From Klebsiella sp. RHBSTW-00484 (lineage in GTDB: Bacteria; Pseudomonadota; Gammaproteobacteria; Enterobacterales; Enterobacteriaceae): 64,000 bases of DNA. The DNA lies in NCBI RefSeq assembly GCF_013705725.1, contig NZ_CP055481.1, positions 4,402,001-4,466,000 on the forward strand, in the 5' to 3' direction. Position 1 is the first letter of the stretch. Each line of letters begins with the position of its first letter. Of this stretch, positions 1 to 9,414 are shown piece by piece. The notes below the pieces were generated by a model. The model made no database searches. It was given only the letters and a program-made list of their open reading frames with translations, and had not been told where the DNA came from. A program made the position numbers and the translations under genes.

Positions 1-1146
1 CATCCCGGTCGGTGCCAGATAGCTCATATACACCGCGTCATGACCGGCACCGGATACAATCTCCCGCGCCGGATAACCGAGGCGCTGGGCGGCTCCGGCA
101 ATCGCCGCCTGGCAATCCGGGTGGAACGGTGCTGCCGGATAGTGGCTCACCTCTTTCAGGGCCACCTTCAGGCCGCTCTCCTGCTCGACGCAGCCGATAA
201 ACTCGCGCAACTGGCGGTCCATCGCATCCACCAGCTCATCGCTAAGATTGCGCATATCAATCGAAAAGGTCACCTCGCCCGGCACCACGTTGCGGCTGTT
301 CGGATAGACCTGCACCATCCCTACCGTGCCGCGCCCCTCTTCGCTGCGTCCGGCAATCGCCACCACCTCCTGCATAATGCGGGTCGCGACCTGTAACGCA
401 TCCTTGCGCAGGCGCATCGGCGTCGGCCCGGCGTGGGACTCCTGACCGCTTACCACGCAGTCGTACCAGCGAATACCCAACACGCCCTGCACGATACCAA
501 TGATTTTCTCTTCATCTTCCAGAATCGGCCCCTGCTCAATATGCGCTTCGAAGTAAGCGCCAATTGGGTGGTCGCCCGGCGTCTGGCTGCCGATATAGCC
601 AATACGCGCCAGCTCCTCACCCACGGTTTTGCCTTGCGCATCCTTCACGGCGTAGATAGTCTCCAGCGGAAATACCCCGGCAAACACCCCGGAGCCCATC
701 ATCACCGGCACAAAACGCGAACCCTCTTCATTGGTCCAGAACACCACTTCAATCGGCGCGTCGGTTTCAATCTCCAGATCGTTCAGGGTACGCACCACCT
801 CCAACGCCGCCAGCACGCCGTAGTTACCGTCAAATTTGCCGCCGGTTGGCTGGGTATCAATATGGCTACCGGAGACAATCGGCGGCAGAGCTGGGTTACG
901 CCCTTCCCGACGCATAAAGACGTTGCCGACTTTATCTACGGTGACGCTCATCCCGGCCGCCTGCGCCCAGCTAATGACCAGATCGCGCCCCTGCCGGTCG
1001 AGATCGGTGAGCGTCAGACGACAGCAGCCGCCCTTCGGCGTCGCGCCGATTTCCGCCAGCGTCATTAGCGAATCCCACAGGCGCTCGCCATTAACACGGC
1101 AATCGGTGGTCTCTGTCATCGGGGTAAAAAGGACATCACTGCTCAT
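1..1146 (-). CDS. M20-family Zn-dependent hydrolase (N-carbamoyl-L-amino acid hydrolase/allantoate amidohydrolase type), C-terminus beyond window
   Basis: The reading frame is open from an ATG at 1146 to the window edge (382 codons seen; the family usually has about 410-420), so only the last few dozen residues are missing. Visible metal-site motifs of the carbamoylase/allantoate amidohydrolase branch are SGSHIDTQ (His95, Asp97), GKFDG, TNEEGSRF (Glu140/Glu141), AHIEQGP, ESHAGPTPM and GAGHDAVY. Family members remove a carbamoyl or ureido group from N-carbamoyl amino acids or allantoate in the cytoplasm. The start overlaps the upstream amidase stop by 11 bases, suggesting translational coupling, and GGAGACCG precedes the ATG. 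With the amidase and the peptide-type ABC importer it probably degrades an imported amide/carbamoyl compound. The exact substrate cannot be read from sequence. Confidence 0.88.
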   Translation of the reverse strand, partial: MSSDVLFTPMTETTDCRVNGERLWDSLMTLAEIGATPKGGCCRLTLTDLDRQGRDLVISWAQAAGMSVTVDKVGNVFMRREGRNPALPPIVSGSHIDTQPTGGKFDGNYGVLAALEVVRTLNDLEIETDAPIEVVFWTNEEGSRFVPVMMGSGVFAGVFPLETIYAVKDAQGKTVGEELARIGYIGSQTPGDHPIGAYFEAHIEQGPILEDEEKIIGIVQGVLGIRWYDCVVSGQESHAGPTPMRLRKDALQVATRIMQEVVAIAGRSEEGRGTVGMVQVYPNSRNVVPGEVTFSIDMRNLSDELVDAMDRQLREFIGCVEQESGLKVALKEVSHYPAAPFHPDCQAAIAGAAQRLGYPAREIVSGAGHDAVYMSYLAPTGM

Positions 1147-2320
1147 TTCGGTCTCCTTGCATAAACGCGGCGGCCAGCTCAACCAGCAGACGATCGCTGC
1201 CGCGTGGCCCTAAAAATGAAATCCCCAGCGGTAAACCGCCCACCTGAGTAACCGGCAGCGTCACCTGCGGACGCTGAGTCATTACGGAAATTAACAGCAG
1301 GTCGTGGGACAGGCGGCGAACCGCTTCTATCTCTTCAGCCTGCGCCGTCAGCAGCGGCGCGCCGTCGGGGACCGTTGGCATCACCAGCACCGCATCGCCG
1401 AGCTGCGCGTCCCACCAGGCGCTAAAACGCTCGCGCAGCTGACAGGCGGTTTCAAACTGCTCGCGAGTCACCGCTTTGCCCCAAAAGAAGCGTTCGCGCA
1501 CATCCGGGCCCAATTGCAGGCCGTAGCGCTCAATAGTTTCACCCTGCGCCTGCCACGCTTCGTAGCCCTGAATCTGGCGGAAGGCGAGATAGATCTCGTC
1601 CACCTCCGGCAGCGATTCGCTCAAGGGTGAAACCATGCCAAAAAAGTGCTCCAGCCGCTGACGAACCGGTCGCAGGGCCTGCTGGCTGCGCGGCGGCAGA
1701 CGGGAAAATAGCCCATCATGGCTGGCCAGCCGAACGCGGCTAATATCCACTCTCTCATCACTGAACAGGCAGGCGGCAACGGCAGAAAAGACCTCTGGCG
1801 AGCGGGCGAAGAAGCCGCAGGTGTCCATGGTGGCACACAGCGGCTGACAGCCGTCGAGGGAGATTCTCCCGTGGGTCGGACGCTGGCCGTACAATCCGCA
1901 ATAGCTGGCGGGAGTGCGTACTGAGCCGCCGGTATCGGATCCGATGGCAAAATCACAGGCATCGTTCGATACCGCCGACGCCGAGCCGGACGAAGAGCCG
2001 CCGGGAATATGATTGGGCGCGGCCCCGTTGCGCGGGGTGCCATAATGCACGTTGTGCCCGCTCATCGAATACGCCAGCTCGCTGGTATGGGTTTTACCGA
2101 TAAAGCGCGCACCGTTATCCAGCAGCGTTTGCACCACCGGGGCGGTACGTTTTTTAATTCCGGACAGCGCCAGCAGGTGCGGGTTGCCGCCGCCGGTCGG
2201 GTAGCCCGCCACGTCGAACAAATCTTTGACCGCAAAGGTCAGCCCGCTCAGCGGCCCGCTTAAGGCATGCGCCACCGGGTGCGCCGGATAGGGCATAAAG
2301 GCGCGAAGGTCATCCTGCAT
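1136..2320 (-). CDS. amidase-signature family amidase
   Basis: A 394-residue amidase-signature enzyme. Lys32 lies in FAVKDLFDVAG, the cis-Ser loop is GGSSSGSASA (about residues 107-116) and the nucleophile is Ser133 in GSDTGGSVRTPAS, giving the Ser-cisSer-Lys triad. It is shorter than typical GatA-like amidases (about 460-490 residues), so the C-terminal part is compact. The family hydrolyses carboxamides to acid and ammonia in the cytoplasm. It lies 18 bases downstream of the ABC ATPase gene and overlaps the carbamoylase start, so all seven genes read as one minus-strand unit. This suggests nitrogen scavenging from an imported amide. The substrate is unknown. Confidence 0.88.
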   Translation of the reverse strand: MQDDLRAFMPYPAHPVAHALSGPLSGLTFAVKDLFDVAGYPTGGGNPHLLALSGIKKRTAPVVQTLLDNGARFIGKTHTSELAYSMSGHNVHYGTPRNGAAPNHIPGGSSSGSASAVSNDACDFAIGSDTGGSVRTPASYCGLYGQRPTHGRISLDGCQPLCATMDTCGFFARSPEVFSAVAACLFSDERVDISRVRLASHDGLFSRLPPRSQQALRPVRQRLEHFFGMVSPLSESLPEVDEIYLAFRQIQGYEAWQAQGETIERYGLQLGPDVRERFFWGKAVTREQFETACQLRERFSAWWDAQLGDAVLVMPTVPDGAPLLTAQAEEIEAVRRLSHDLLLISVMTQRPQVTLPVTQVGGLPLGISFLGPRGSDRLLVELAAAFMQGDRNEQ

Positions 2321-2338
2321 GTTGGTCTCCTCTGTGAT

Positions 2339-3349
2339 TCAGGCGTAAAGCGCCTGGTTTTCAACGGACGCATTCAGCTCCCGCCAGCGATGGCAGCTCA
2401 CCACATGACGCGACCCTACCTGTTCTGTCGTTGGTTGGCTCTCGGCGCAGGCTGGTCGCGCGTGCGGGCAGCGCTCGGCAAAGGCACAGCCTGGCGGCAG
2501 GCGCGAGAGATCGGGCGGCGAACCGGGGATGCAGTGCAGCGCGTCGCCCTTTTTCAGCCCCTCTTTCGGGCGGCTGCCTAACAGCACCTGGGTATAGGGA
2601 TGACGGGGGCGGTATAAAATATCCTCAATCGACGCCTCTTCAACGATGCGCCCGGCGTACATCACCGCCACCCGGTCGGCAATCTCCACTGCCGCGCCGA
2701 TATCGTGAGTCACGAAGATAATCGACAGGTCGCGCTGCTTTTGCTGCTCGCGCAGCAGGATCAGGATCTGGATTTGCACCGTCGCATCCAGCGCGGTGGT
2801 CGGCTCATCCGCCAGCAGCAGCTGCGGATTGCAGGAGAGCGCAAGAGCAATCATCGCCCGCTGGCGCATCCCGCCGGACATCTCGTGCGGATAGGCGTCG
2901 AGCCGCCGCTCGGGGCTGGGAATGCGCACCTGGCGCAGCGCTTCCAGCGCCCGCTCCCGCGCAGCCTGACGCGACAGCCCTTCGTGGCGGCGCAGCCCCT
3001 CAACAATCTGTTGTCCCACGGTATAGACCGGGTCGAAGGCCAGCAGCGGCTCCTGAAAAATCATCGCGCAGCGCGCGCCGCGATAGCGCCGTAGCTGCGA
3101 AGCGCTCATGGTCAGCACCTCTTCCTTCCCCACCCGCATTGTGCCGGAAAGCACGCTGCTTTTCGGCGGATGCAGGCGCATCAGGGCGCGTAGTGTGACG
3201 CTTTTCCCGGAACCGGATTCACCGATCAGCGCCATCACTTCGCCCTTTTGCACATCAAAGGAGACGCCGTTAACCGCGTTGACCGTCTGGCCGTCGCGGC
3301 GAAACTCCACCCGCAGATCGCGGATATGGACATAAGCTTCATGCGACAT
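2339..3349 (-). CDS. ABC transporter ATPase, OppD/DppD type
   Basis: A 336-residue nucleotide-binding subunit. Walker A is GESGSGKS (residues 43-50), the signature is MSGGMRQR, and Walker B is [12 protein letters not shown], followed by the switch His (VTHD). The C-terminal oligopeptide-family extension contains a cysteine cluster ([14 protein letters not shown] and a later Cys) that often carries an Fe-S cluster in Opp/Dpp ATPases. It would pair with the OppF-type subunit at 3339-4382, overlapping its stop by 11 bases. It powers import of the ligand bound by the protein at 6254-7921. Confidence 0.93.
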   Translation of the reverse strand: MSHEAYVHIRDLRVEFRRDGQTVNAVNGVSFDVQKGEVMALIGESGSGKSVTLRALMRLHPPKSSVLSGTMRVGKEEVLTMSASQLRRYRGARCAMIFQEPLLAFDPVYTVGQQIVEGLRRHEGLSRQAARERALEALRQVRIPSPERRLDAYPHEMSGGMRQRAMIALALSCNPQLLLADEPTTALDATVQIQILILLREQQKQRDLSIIFVTHDIGAAVEIADRVAVMYAGRIVEEASIEDILYRPRHPYTQVLLGSRPKEGLKKGDALHCIPGSPPDLSRLPPGCAFAERCPHARPACAESQPTTEQVGSRHVVSCHRWRELNASVENQALYA

Positions 3350-4382
3350 GGCTCACCTCCTGGATGGCGATATTCTGATGCCAGGGCGACGCGGGCTGCG
3401 CCATCAGGCAGGCGCTTTGATGTCCTTCACCGACGCTTTCAAGCTTTGGCTTCACCTGCGAGCACACCGCTCTGGCATGCGGACAGCGGGTATGAAACCG
3501 ACAGCCGGAAGGGGGTGAAATCGGGCTGGGCGGATCGCCGCTCAGCGGGGAGATTAAGGTGCGATGTTGCGGATCCATCGACGGCATCGAGCTTAACAAC
3601 GCGCGGGTATAGGGATGGGCTGAAGCGGTAAACAGCTGCTCCGCCGGGCCAATCTCCACCACCTCGCCGAGGTACATCACCAGAATGCGATCCGACAGCC
3701 AGCGCACCACGTGCAGATCGTGACTGATAAACACATAGGTCAGCGCCAGCGTTCGCTTAAGCTCCTGCAACAATTGCAGCACCTGGGCTTCAACGGATTT
3801 ATCCAGCGCCGAGACCGCTTCATCAAGAATGACCAGCCGGGGCTTCATCGCCAGCGCGCGGGCGATGTTGACGCGCTGGCGCTGGCCGCCGGAGAGCGCA
3901 TGCGGATAGCGATGGGCAAAGCGCCCAGGCTCGAGGCCGACGTGCGCCAGCAGATAGCGTGCATATTCGCTGGCCTCTTTGGCGCTAACGCCGTGTACCC
4001 GCTGGCCGAACGCGATGCTCTCTTCCATGGTCATGCGCGGATTCAGCGACGCGTAGCTATCCTGAAAGACCATCTGCACCTGACGGCGATACTCTTTCAT
4101 CGGCAGGCGCGATGAACCGACCTCCAGGCCATCAAAAATCAGCTCGCCGCTATCCTGCTTAAGCAGTTGCATCAGCAGCCGGGCGGTGGTTGATTTACCG
4201 CAGCCCGACTCCCCTACTACGCCAAGGGTTTCGCCTTTGACCACCGTAAAGCTAACGTCATCCACCGCCTGCACCACTTCGCGCTTTTTGCCGCCACCGG
4301 CAGGAAAATGTTTCAGCAGATTGTTGACCTTCAGCAGCGGCTGAGCCGGTCCGCCAAGGTCGATATTGATAAAGGGTTGCAT
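3339..4382 (-). CDS. ABC transporter ATPase, OppF/DppF type
   Basis: A 347-residue second ATPase of the importer. Walker A is GESGCGKS, the signature is LSGGQRQR, Walker B is LVILDEAVSALD and the switch region is ISHD. The C-terminal cysteine cluster is GCRFHTRCPHARAVC. DEAVSALD replaces the usual DEPTSALD; OppF proteins often have this. It starts 3 bases after the permease gene and overlaps the OppD-type gene. With that partner it forms the heterodimeric ATPase of a family-5 (peptide, opine or nickel type) importer. Confidence 0.93.
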   Translation of the reverse strand: MQPFINIDLGGPAQPLLKVNNLLKHFPAGGGKKREVVQAVDDVSFTVVKGETLGVVGESGCGKSTTARLLMQLLKQDSGELIFDGLEVGSSRLPMKEYRRQVQMVFQDSYASLNPRMTMEESIAFGQRVHGVSAKEASEYARYLLAHVGLEPGRFAHRYPHALSGGQRQRVNIARALAMKPRLVILDEAVSALDKSVEAQVLQLLQELKRTLALTYVFISHDLHVVRWLSDRILVMYLGEVVEIGPAEQLFTASAHPYTRALLSSMPSMDPQHRTLISPLSGDPPSPISPPSGCRFHTRCPHARAVCSQVKPKLESVGEGHQSACLMAQPASPWHQNIAIQEVSHVA

Positions 4383-4385
4383 CGC

Positions 4386-5279
4386 TTACTCCTTAATCGC
4401 CATTGCCGCGCGCAGGCGGTCCGCGAGGATATTGAACGAAATGGAGGTGATAAAAATCATCAGGCCGGGCAAGGCCGCCACCCACGGCTGGGTATAGATT
4501 GCCGTGCGCAACGTGTTGAGCATCAGCCCCCACTCCGGCTCAGGCGGACGAACGCCAAGGCCCAGAAAAGAGAGACCGGAAGCGAGGATCATGCACACTG
4601 AAATCAGCCCGGTAGAGAAGACAAAAATCGGCCCTAAAACGTTGCCCAGCACCTGCACGCGAATAATAGTGAACGCGCTGGCCCCGGTGGCGCGGGCAGC
4701 GTCGATATAATCCATATGCCGCACCTGAGCGGTGACGCTTTCGGCGATACGCGCCACCTGGGGGACAAATACCAGGGTCAGCGACAGCAGCGCATTACCG
4801 ATGCCTGCGCCCAACGCGCCGGAGAGCGCTATCGCCAACAGAACCGACGGGAAGGCGTAAAACACGTCGACGGTACGCATAATAAGGGTGTTGGTTTTAC
4901 CGCCCGCGTATCCGGCGATAATGCCGATCGCGCCGCCGATAAAAAAGGCGAACACCACCGGGACAATGCCCATAAACAGCGACAGACGGGTGCCGAGAAT
5001 CAGCCTTGAGAGCATATCGCGTCCCAGCTCATCGGAGCCCAGCACAAAGCCGTCGGTGCCAATCGGTTTAAGGCGTAAAAACATGGAGGTCTGATAAGGG
5101 TCTTTAACTATCAGCCAAGGACCAAACAGCGCCAGCGCCAGCAGGATCAGAATGATCGCGCCGACAAAGACGCCGCCGGGGTCGCGCAGCAGTCGGCTGA
5201 ACACGCCGCGCCAGTAGCCTTGTCTGGCGACCGTCGTTGCAGAAACGGGAATGCCTTTGGTTGTCACGGTATCCACCAT
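4386..5279 (-). CDS. ABC transporter permease, DppC/OppC type
   Basis: A 297-residue inner-membrane permease with a cytoplasmic N-terminal tail, a first membrane segment near residues 36-55 (GAIILILLALALFGPW) and then a BPD-type core of about five segments. The EAA coupling loop reads ARATGASAFTIIRVQVLGN, which docks on the ATPases. It starts 2 bases after the DppB-type gene stop. Its length and architecture are normal for DppC. Confidence 0.92.
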   Translation of the reverse strand: MVDTVTTKGIPVSATTVARQGYWRGVFSRLLRDPGGVFVGAIILILLALALFGPWLIVKDPYQTSMFLRLKPIGTDGFVLGSDELGRDMLSRLILGTRLSLFMGIVPVVFAFFIGGAIGIIAGYAGGKTNTLIMRTVDVFYAFPSVLLAIALSGALGAGIGNALLSLTLVFVPQVARIAESVTAQVRHMDYIDAARATGASAFTIIRVQVLGNVLGPIFVFSTGLISVCMILASGLSFLGLGVRPPEPEWGLMLNTLRTAIYTQPWVAALPGLMIFITSISFNILADRLRAAMAIKE

Positions 5280-5281
5280 CG

Positions 5282-6235
5282 TCAGCTCCTCTTAATTCGC
5301 GGGTCGAGAGTGGTTTGCAGAATATCCACCAGCAGATTGAGCAGCACAAAGAACAGCGCCAGCACCCAGATGGTGCCCTGCAATAGCGGCAGGTCGCGCT
5401 GGAAAATGGCGGTGTTCAGCAGCATCCCGGTACCGGGCCAGGAGAAGACCGTTTCCACCAGAATGGAACCGCCCATCAGATAGCCCACCTGTAACCCCAT
5501 CACCGCCAGCGCGGTCGGGGCAGCGTTTTTCACCACGTGCAGAAAGATTCGCGACTCGTTGAGCCCCCGGGCGCGCAGGCCGACGATAAACTCCTGGCTA
5601 AGAATGTCCGCCACTTGCGAACGCACGGTGCGGGCAATAATCCCGGTTGGGATCACCGACAGCGTAAAAGCAGGCAGCAGCATAAACTGCAGATGTTCCC
5701 AGTCCCACTGCCAGCCGACTTCGCCAATCGGCCCGCCGCCGGTCGCCGGCAGCAGCGCGAATTTGACGCTAAAAATGATGACCAGCAGCATCCCCAGCCA
5801 GTAGTGCGGCACGCTAACGCCAAACACCGACAGTACCGAAGCCAGGCGGTCGATAATGCTGTTGCGAAAGTATCCGGCGACAAAACCAAACAGGCTGCCC
5901 AGCACAAAGCCAATCACCGTCGCCAGCAGCGCCAGGCGCAGGGAGTAAGTCACCGCCGTCATCACTTCGCCAATCACCGGGCGCCCGGTGGCAACCGACA
6001 TGCCCAGGTCGCCGTGCAGCGCCCGCCACAGCCAGTGAACAAACTGTAGCGGCAGCGGTTTATCAAAGCCGTAGGCCTGCATTAAGGTCTGACGCAGCGA
6101 CTCCGAGGCGTCCGGCGGCATCACCGACACCAGCGGGTCGCCCGGTGCTATTTGCACCAACATAAAACAGATTACCGCCACCCCAAGCATGGTGGGGACG
6201 GCCAGCAGGATGCGATATAGCAGCGTATTGATCAT
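5282..6235 (-). CDS. ABC transporter permease, DppB/OppB type
   Basis: A 317-residue permease with an N-terminal membrane anchor (LLAVPTMLGVAVICFMLVQ), the characteristic APGDP segment after it and a BPD core. The EAA loop is LRARGLNESRIFLHVVKNA. It heterodimerises with the DppC-type subunit. It lies 18 bases after the binding-protein gene in a run of co-directional genes without obvious internal terminators. Confidence 0.92.
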   Translation of the reverse strand: MINTLLYRILLAVPTMLGVAVICFMLVQIAPGDPLVSVMPPDASESLRQTLMQAYGFDKPLPLQFVHWLWRALHGDLGMSVATGRPVIGEVMTAVTYSLRLALLATVIGFVLGSLFGFVAGYFRNSIIDRLASVLSVFGVSVPHYWLGMLLVIIFSVKFALLPATGGGPIGEVGWQWDWEHLQFMLLPAFTLSVIPTGIIARTVRSQVADILSQEFIVGLRARGLNESRIFLHVVKNAAPTALAVMGLQVGYLMGGSILVETVFSWPGTGMLLNTAIFQRDLPLLQGTIWVLALFFVLLNLLVDILQTTLDPRIKRS

Positions 6236-6253
6236 CTCTTGCTCCCGTGACGA

Positions 6254-7921
6254 TTACTCTTTTTTGCTCACCAGACTGAGGTCGATAAACCAGCTTTGCG
6301 GCTGTACCACCCCGGTGACGGCAGGTGATATCGCCCGTGGCCCCACGTCGTGGGCAACGAAAAGGAATGGCACCTGATCGACCAGCGCGGCGTGCAGTTC
6401 ACCGGCAGCTTTATCCATCTCAGCCGGAGTAAACGCGTGCTTCACCGCCGTGGCCAGCTTTTCGGTTTCCGGCGTCGAGAAGTAGCCCCAGTTCGTCGCG
6501 ACCGGCGGGAAGGCTTTGGCGGTAGAGAAGCGGATCATGCCGAAATAGGGGTCGTTCACCGCGGCGCTGACGTTGATCGCGTCAATCCCCTTCGCGGACG
6601 GATCTTTCGCTCCGAGACGCCAGTTGGTAAACAGGGTGTTCCATTCGTTAACTTTGATATCGACGTTAAAGAAGCAGCTTTTCAGGCTCTGCTGGATGTA
6701 CTCGTTCATCGGCAGCGGCTGCATCTGCCCGGAACCGGATGCCGAGGTGGCGACGGTCACGTGCAGCGGCTTACCAGCGCTATATCCGGCTTCGGTCATC
6801 AGCTTGCGGGCGGTGTCCGGGTCATACTTAATCTGAAAAGTAGGCTTACCGTGCCACGGGCTGTCGGCCTCATAGACGCCGGTCGCCTCGGTCATATAGC
6901 CGCCGAGATAGCTTTTCAGCTCAGCGCGGTTCAGGCACAGGTTGGCGGCTTTGCGCACGCGAATGTCTTTCCACGGTGAGCCCTCTTCGAAGGAGAACTG
7001 CCACGGCCACAGGTGCGGCTGGGTGTTGGCGTAGATTTTAAAGCCCTGGGCCTTGATTTGATCGACCGCGTCCGGAGCCGGGGCCTCAATCCAGTCCACC
7101 TGCTTTGAGAGCAGCGCCGCGGTGCGGGCGTTGGCTTCCGGCAGCGGGATCAGCACCACTTTATCCACCCGAGGAATGCGATCTTTGTTCCAGTAGTCGG
7201 GGTTTTTATCGAGGATCAACTGCTGGCGGGGAACCAGTTTTTCCATTTTAAACGGGCCGCTACCCACCGCATGGGCGGCGAATTCGGTCCACGCCAGCTT
7301 ACTGCGCGCGGCGGTATCGCCGCTGCTTGCCGGTACCGCGTCATACAGCTTCTGCCACGCCGTCGGAGAAACGATAAACAGGTTAGTGATATTGTACGGC
7401 AGCAGCGCGTCCGGCTCTGACGTGGTCAACACCACGGTGTGGTCGTCAATCTTCTGCGCGCCGGTCAGGGTCGGCATACGCGAGAGCGTGTTGCCAATCT
7501 GGCCCGGAGCGTACTGCGGCGCGGCTTTATTCAGTACTTTATCCACGTTCCAGACGATAGCATCGGCGTTGACCTCCGAGCCATCGTGAAACTTCACTCC
7601 CGGGCGCAGGGAGAAAATCCAGCGACTTTGATCTTGCGGGTCAACGTGCCACTCGGTCGCCAGCCCTGGAACCAGACCGCTGGGCTTTTCACCTTGCGAC
7701 AGATCCCACTCAACAAGAGCGTCGTAAAGCGGGATACCGGTAAAACGGTTTCCCTCAAAACCCTGATCGGGCTGGCCGAGGGTTAAAGGGATGTCGGCGG
7801 CGGTCATCGCTATCCGCAACGTTGAGGCATGAGCCGGCAAAGCGGCAAACAGCACCAATGCCCCGCTAACAGCAACGGCGAGATGGCATTTACGTGAGAG
7901 TAATTTTTTCTTCAGCATCAC
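6254..7921 (-). CDS. periplasmic substrate-binding protein, SBP family 5
   Basis: A 555-residue extracytoplasmic solute-binding protein and first gene of the operon. A signal peptide (KKK start, hydrophobic core VAVSGALVLFAALP, cleavage near AHA-S) is followed by a family-5 fold: LYDALVEWDLSQ, FSLRPGVKFHDGSEV and FSFEEGSPWKDIRVRKA. The fold binds peptides, opines, glutathione or similar ligands. Clustering with an amidase and a carbamoylase-type hydrolase suggests an amide- or carbamoyl-containing ligand, but this is inference. Its ATG begins right after the 323-base divergent intergenic region shared with ybdK. Confidence 0.92.
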   Translation of the reverse strand: MMLKKKLLSRKCHLAVAVSGALVLFAALPAHASTLRIAMTAADIPLTLGQPDQGFEGNRFTGIPLYDALVEWDLSQGEKPSGLVPGLATEWHVDPQDQSRWIFSLRPGVKFHDGSEVNADAIVWNVDKVLNKAAPQYAPGQIGNTLSRMPTLTGAQKIDDHTVVLTTSEPDALLPYNITNLFIVSPTAWQKLYDAVPASSGDTAARSKLAWTEFAAHAVGSGPFKMEKLVPRQQLILDKNPDYWNKDRIPRVDKVVLIPLPEANARTAALLSKQVDWIEAPAPDAVDQIKAQGFKIYANTQPHLWPWQFSFEEGSPWKDIRVRKAANLCLNRAELKSYLGGYMTEATGVYEADSPWHGKPTFQIKYDPDTARKLMTEAGYSAGKPLHVTVATSASGSGQMQPLPMNEYIQQSLKSCFFNVDIKVNEWNTLFTNWRLGAKDPSAKGIDAINVSAAVNDPYFGMIRFSTAKAFPPVATNWGYFSTPETEKLATAVKHAFTPAEMDKAAGELHAALVDQVPFLFVAHDVGPRAISPAVTGVVQPQSWFIDLSLVSKKE

Positions 7922-8244
7922 ATTGTCCCTGTTAAATAAAAGTCGTTATTTAACAGGCAAGATGCATACCAGTTCTGAATCTGCGGGAAATAAGTGTGAA
8001 ATGGCTTATAAAATAAGAATGGCTTATATTATCTCAATGATTTTAATTGAAAAAATAAAACAACCTTATCTATTTGCACCACCAGCGGGAATTGTGTTGC
8101 AGGATTGCACCAGCCTTAATATTCCCGGGAGATAATAATCACGCCGCGTCATTTTTTATAAATTAAATTCATAATTTCCGGTAAATCATCAGTTTGGATC
8201 GTTCTCTTCTATACTCTTCTTATAGCGATAATCCGGGAGTCACC
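7922..8244. promoter_or_regulatory. AT-rich divergent control region between the ABC operon and ybdK
   Basis: I find no credible gene here. It must hold the promoter of the minus-strand operon and that of ybdK. A ten-base direct repeat ATGGCTTATA occurs at 8001-8010 and 8019-8028, 18 bases apart. Positions 8013-8027 read ATAAGAATGGCTTAT, which fits the ATA-N9-TAT pattern reported for the Klebsiella nitrogen regulator Nac, although such a short pattern is common in AT-rich DNA. TTGCACCA also occurs twice, near 8074 and 8105. Regulator assignment is tentative. Confidence 0.35.
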
Positions 8245-9360
8245 ATGCCGTTACCCGATTTTCACCGTTCAGAGCCTTTTACCCTCGGCATCGAGCTGGA
8301 ACTCCAGGTCGTCAATCCACCGGGCTACGATCTAAGCCAGGACTCTTCCGCGCTTATTGATGAGGTGCAAAACGCGCTGAAAGCGGGCGAGGCCAAGCAT
8401 GACATCACCGAAAGCATGCTGGAAATCGCGACCGGTATCTGCCGCGATATCCACCAGGCCACGGCGCAGCTGGGCGCCATTCAACAGGCGGTGCTGCGCG
8501 CCGCCGCCCGCCATCATGTGCAAATATGCGGCGGCGGAACCCACCCGTTTCAAACCTGGCAGCGCCAGCAAATCAGCGCTAACCCGCGCTACCTGAAAAC
8601 CGTCGAGCACTTTGGCTATCTGGCACAGCAGTCAACGGTGTTCGGTCAGCACGTTCACGTGGGATGTCAGAACGGCGATGACGCGATTTATCTTCTGCAC
8701 GGCCTGTCGCGCTTTGTGCCGCATTTTATTGCGTTAAACGCAGCATCTCCCTGGCTCGACGGGGCGGATAGCGGCTTTGCATGCTCGCGACTCAATCTCT
8801 TTTCTGCCTACCCGGACAACGGCCCAATGCCGTGGGTCGACAGCTGGCAGGCCTTTATCGGGCTATTTCGTCGCCTCAGCTATACCAGCATGATCGACAG
8901 CATGAAGGATTTGCACTGGGATATTCGCCCGAGTCCGGGTTTTGGTACCGTCGAGGTGCGGGTGATGGATACGCCGCTGACGATAGTCCAGGCGGTGAAT
9001 ATTGCCGGGTTTATCCAGATAATCGCCTGCTGGCTGCTGACGGAGCGTCCGTTTAAGCATCAGCCTGAGGATTATCTGCTCTACCCCTTCAACCGCTATC
9101 AGGCCTGTCGTTATGGGCTGGATGGCATCAATACCGATGTTCACACGGGTAAACAGCAGACGTTTCGCGAAGAGATTTTACAGCTGGCGGATAAACTGAC
9201 GCCCTTTGCCCATAAGCTTCAGGCCGACAGCGCACTGGATGCAGCCGTCCGCCAGGCAAAGCAGGATCGCAGCGAATCTCAGCGGATGCGCGAGTTTGTC
9301 GCTAACGGCGGATCGCTAATCGGGCTGGTACAGAAGCATTGCGAGATCTGGACGGCGTAG
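8245..9360 (+). CDS. ybdK: carboxylate-amine ligase YbdK (glutamate-cysteine ligase type 2 family)
   Basis: The 371-residue product beginning [12 protein letters not shown] aligns by memory throughout with E. coli YbdK (372 residues), for example [50 protein letters not shown] and [17 protein letters not shown]. An upstream in-frame start at 8194 exists, but the ATG at 8245 matches the homologue start and has GGGAG five bases upstream. YbdK has weak gamma-glutamylcysteine ligase activity in vitro; its physiological role is not settled. It is the first gene of the conserved ybdK-ybdJ-ybdF-nfsB-mscM-pheP backbone. Confidence 0.95.
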   Translation: MPLPDFHRSEPFTLGIELELQVVNPPGYDLSQDSSALIDEVQNALKAGEAKHDITESMLEIATGICRDIHQATAQLGAIQQAVLRAAARHHVQICGGGTHPFQTWQRQQISANPRYLKTVEHFGYLAQQSTVFGQHVHVGCQNGDDAIYLLHGLSRFVPHFIALNAASPWLDGADSGFACSRLNLFSAYPDNGPMPWVDSWQAFIGLFRRLSYTSMIDSMKDLHWDIRPSPGFGTVEVRVMDTPLTIVQAVNIAGFIQIIACWLLTERPFKHQPEDYLLYPFNRYQACRYGLDGINTDVHTGKQQTFREEILQLADKLTPFAHKLQADSALDAAVRQAKQDRSESQRMREFVANGGSLIGLVQKHCEIWTA

Positions 9361-9414
9361 CGGCGATAAAACGGTATACTGCACGCCATCGTTGTTGCCT
9401 GGAATTCTATCGCC

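Noticed and set aside
8080..8120. Possible sigma-54 promoter on the minus strand (TGGTGC...TGCA).
   Set aside because: The GG to GC spacing is one base short of the -24/-12 requirement, so I did not call it.
7923..8135. Open frame of 70 codons in the divergent region before ybdK.
   Set aside because: It has AT-rich composition, no ribosome-binding site and no protein-like character, and it overlaps the expected promoters.
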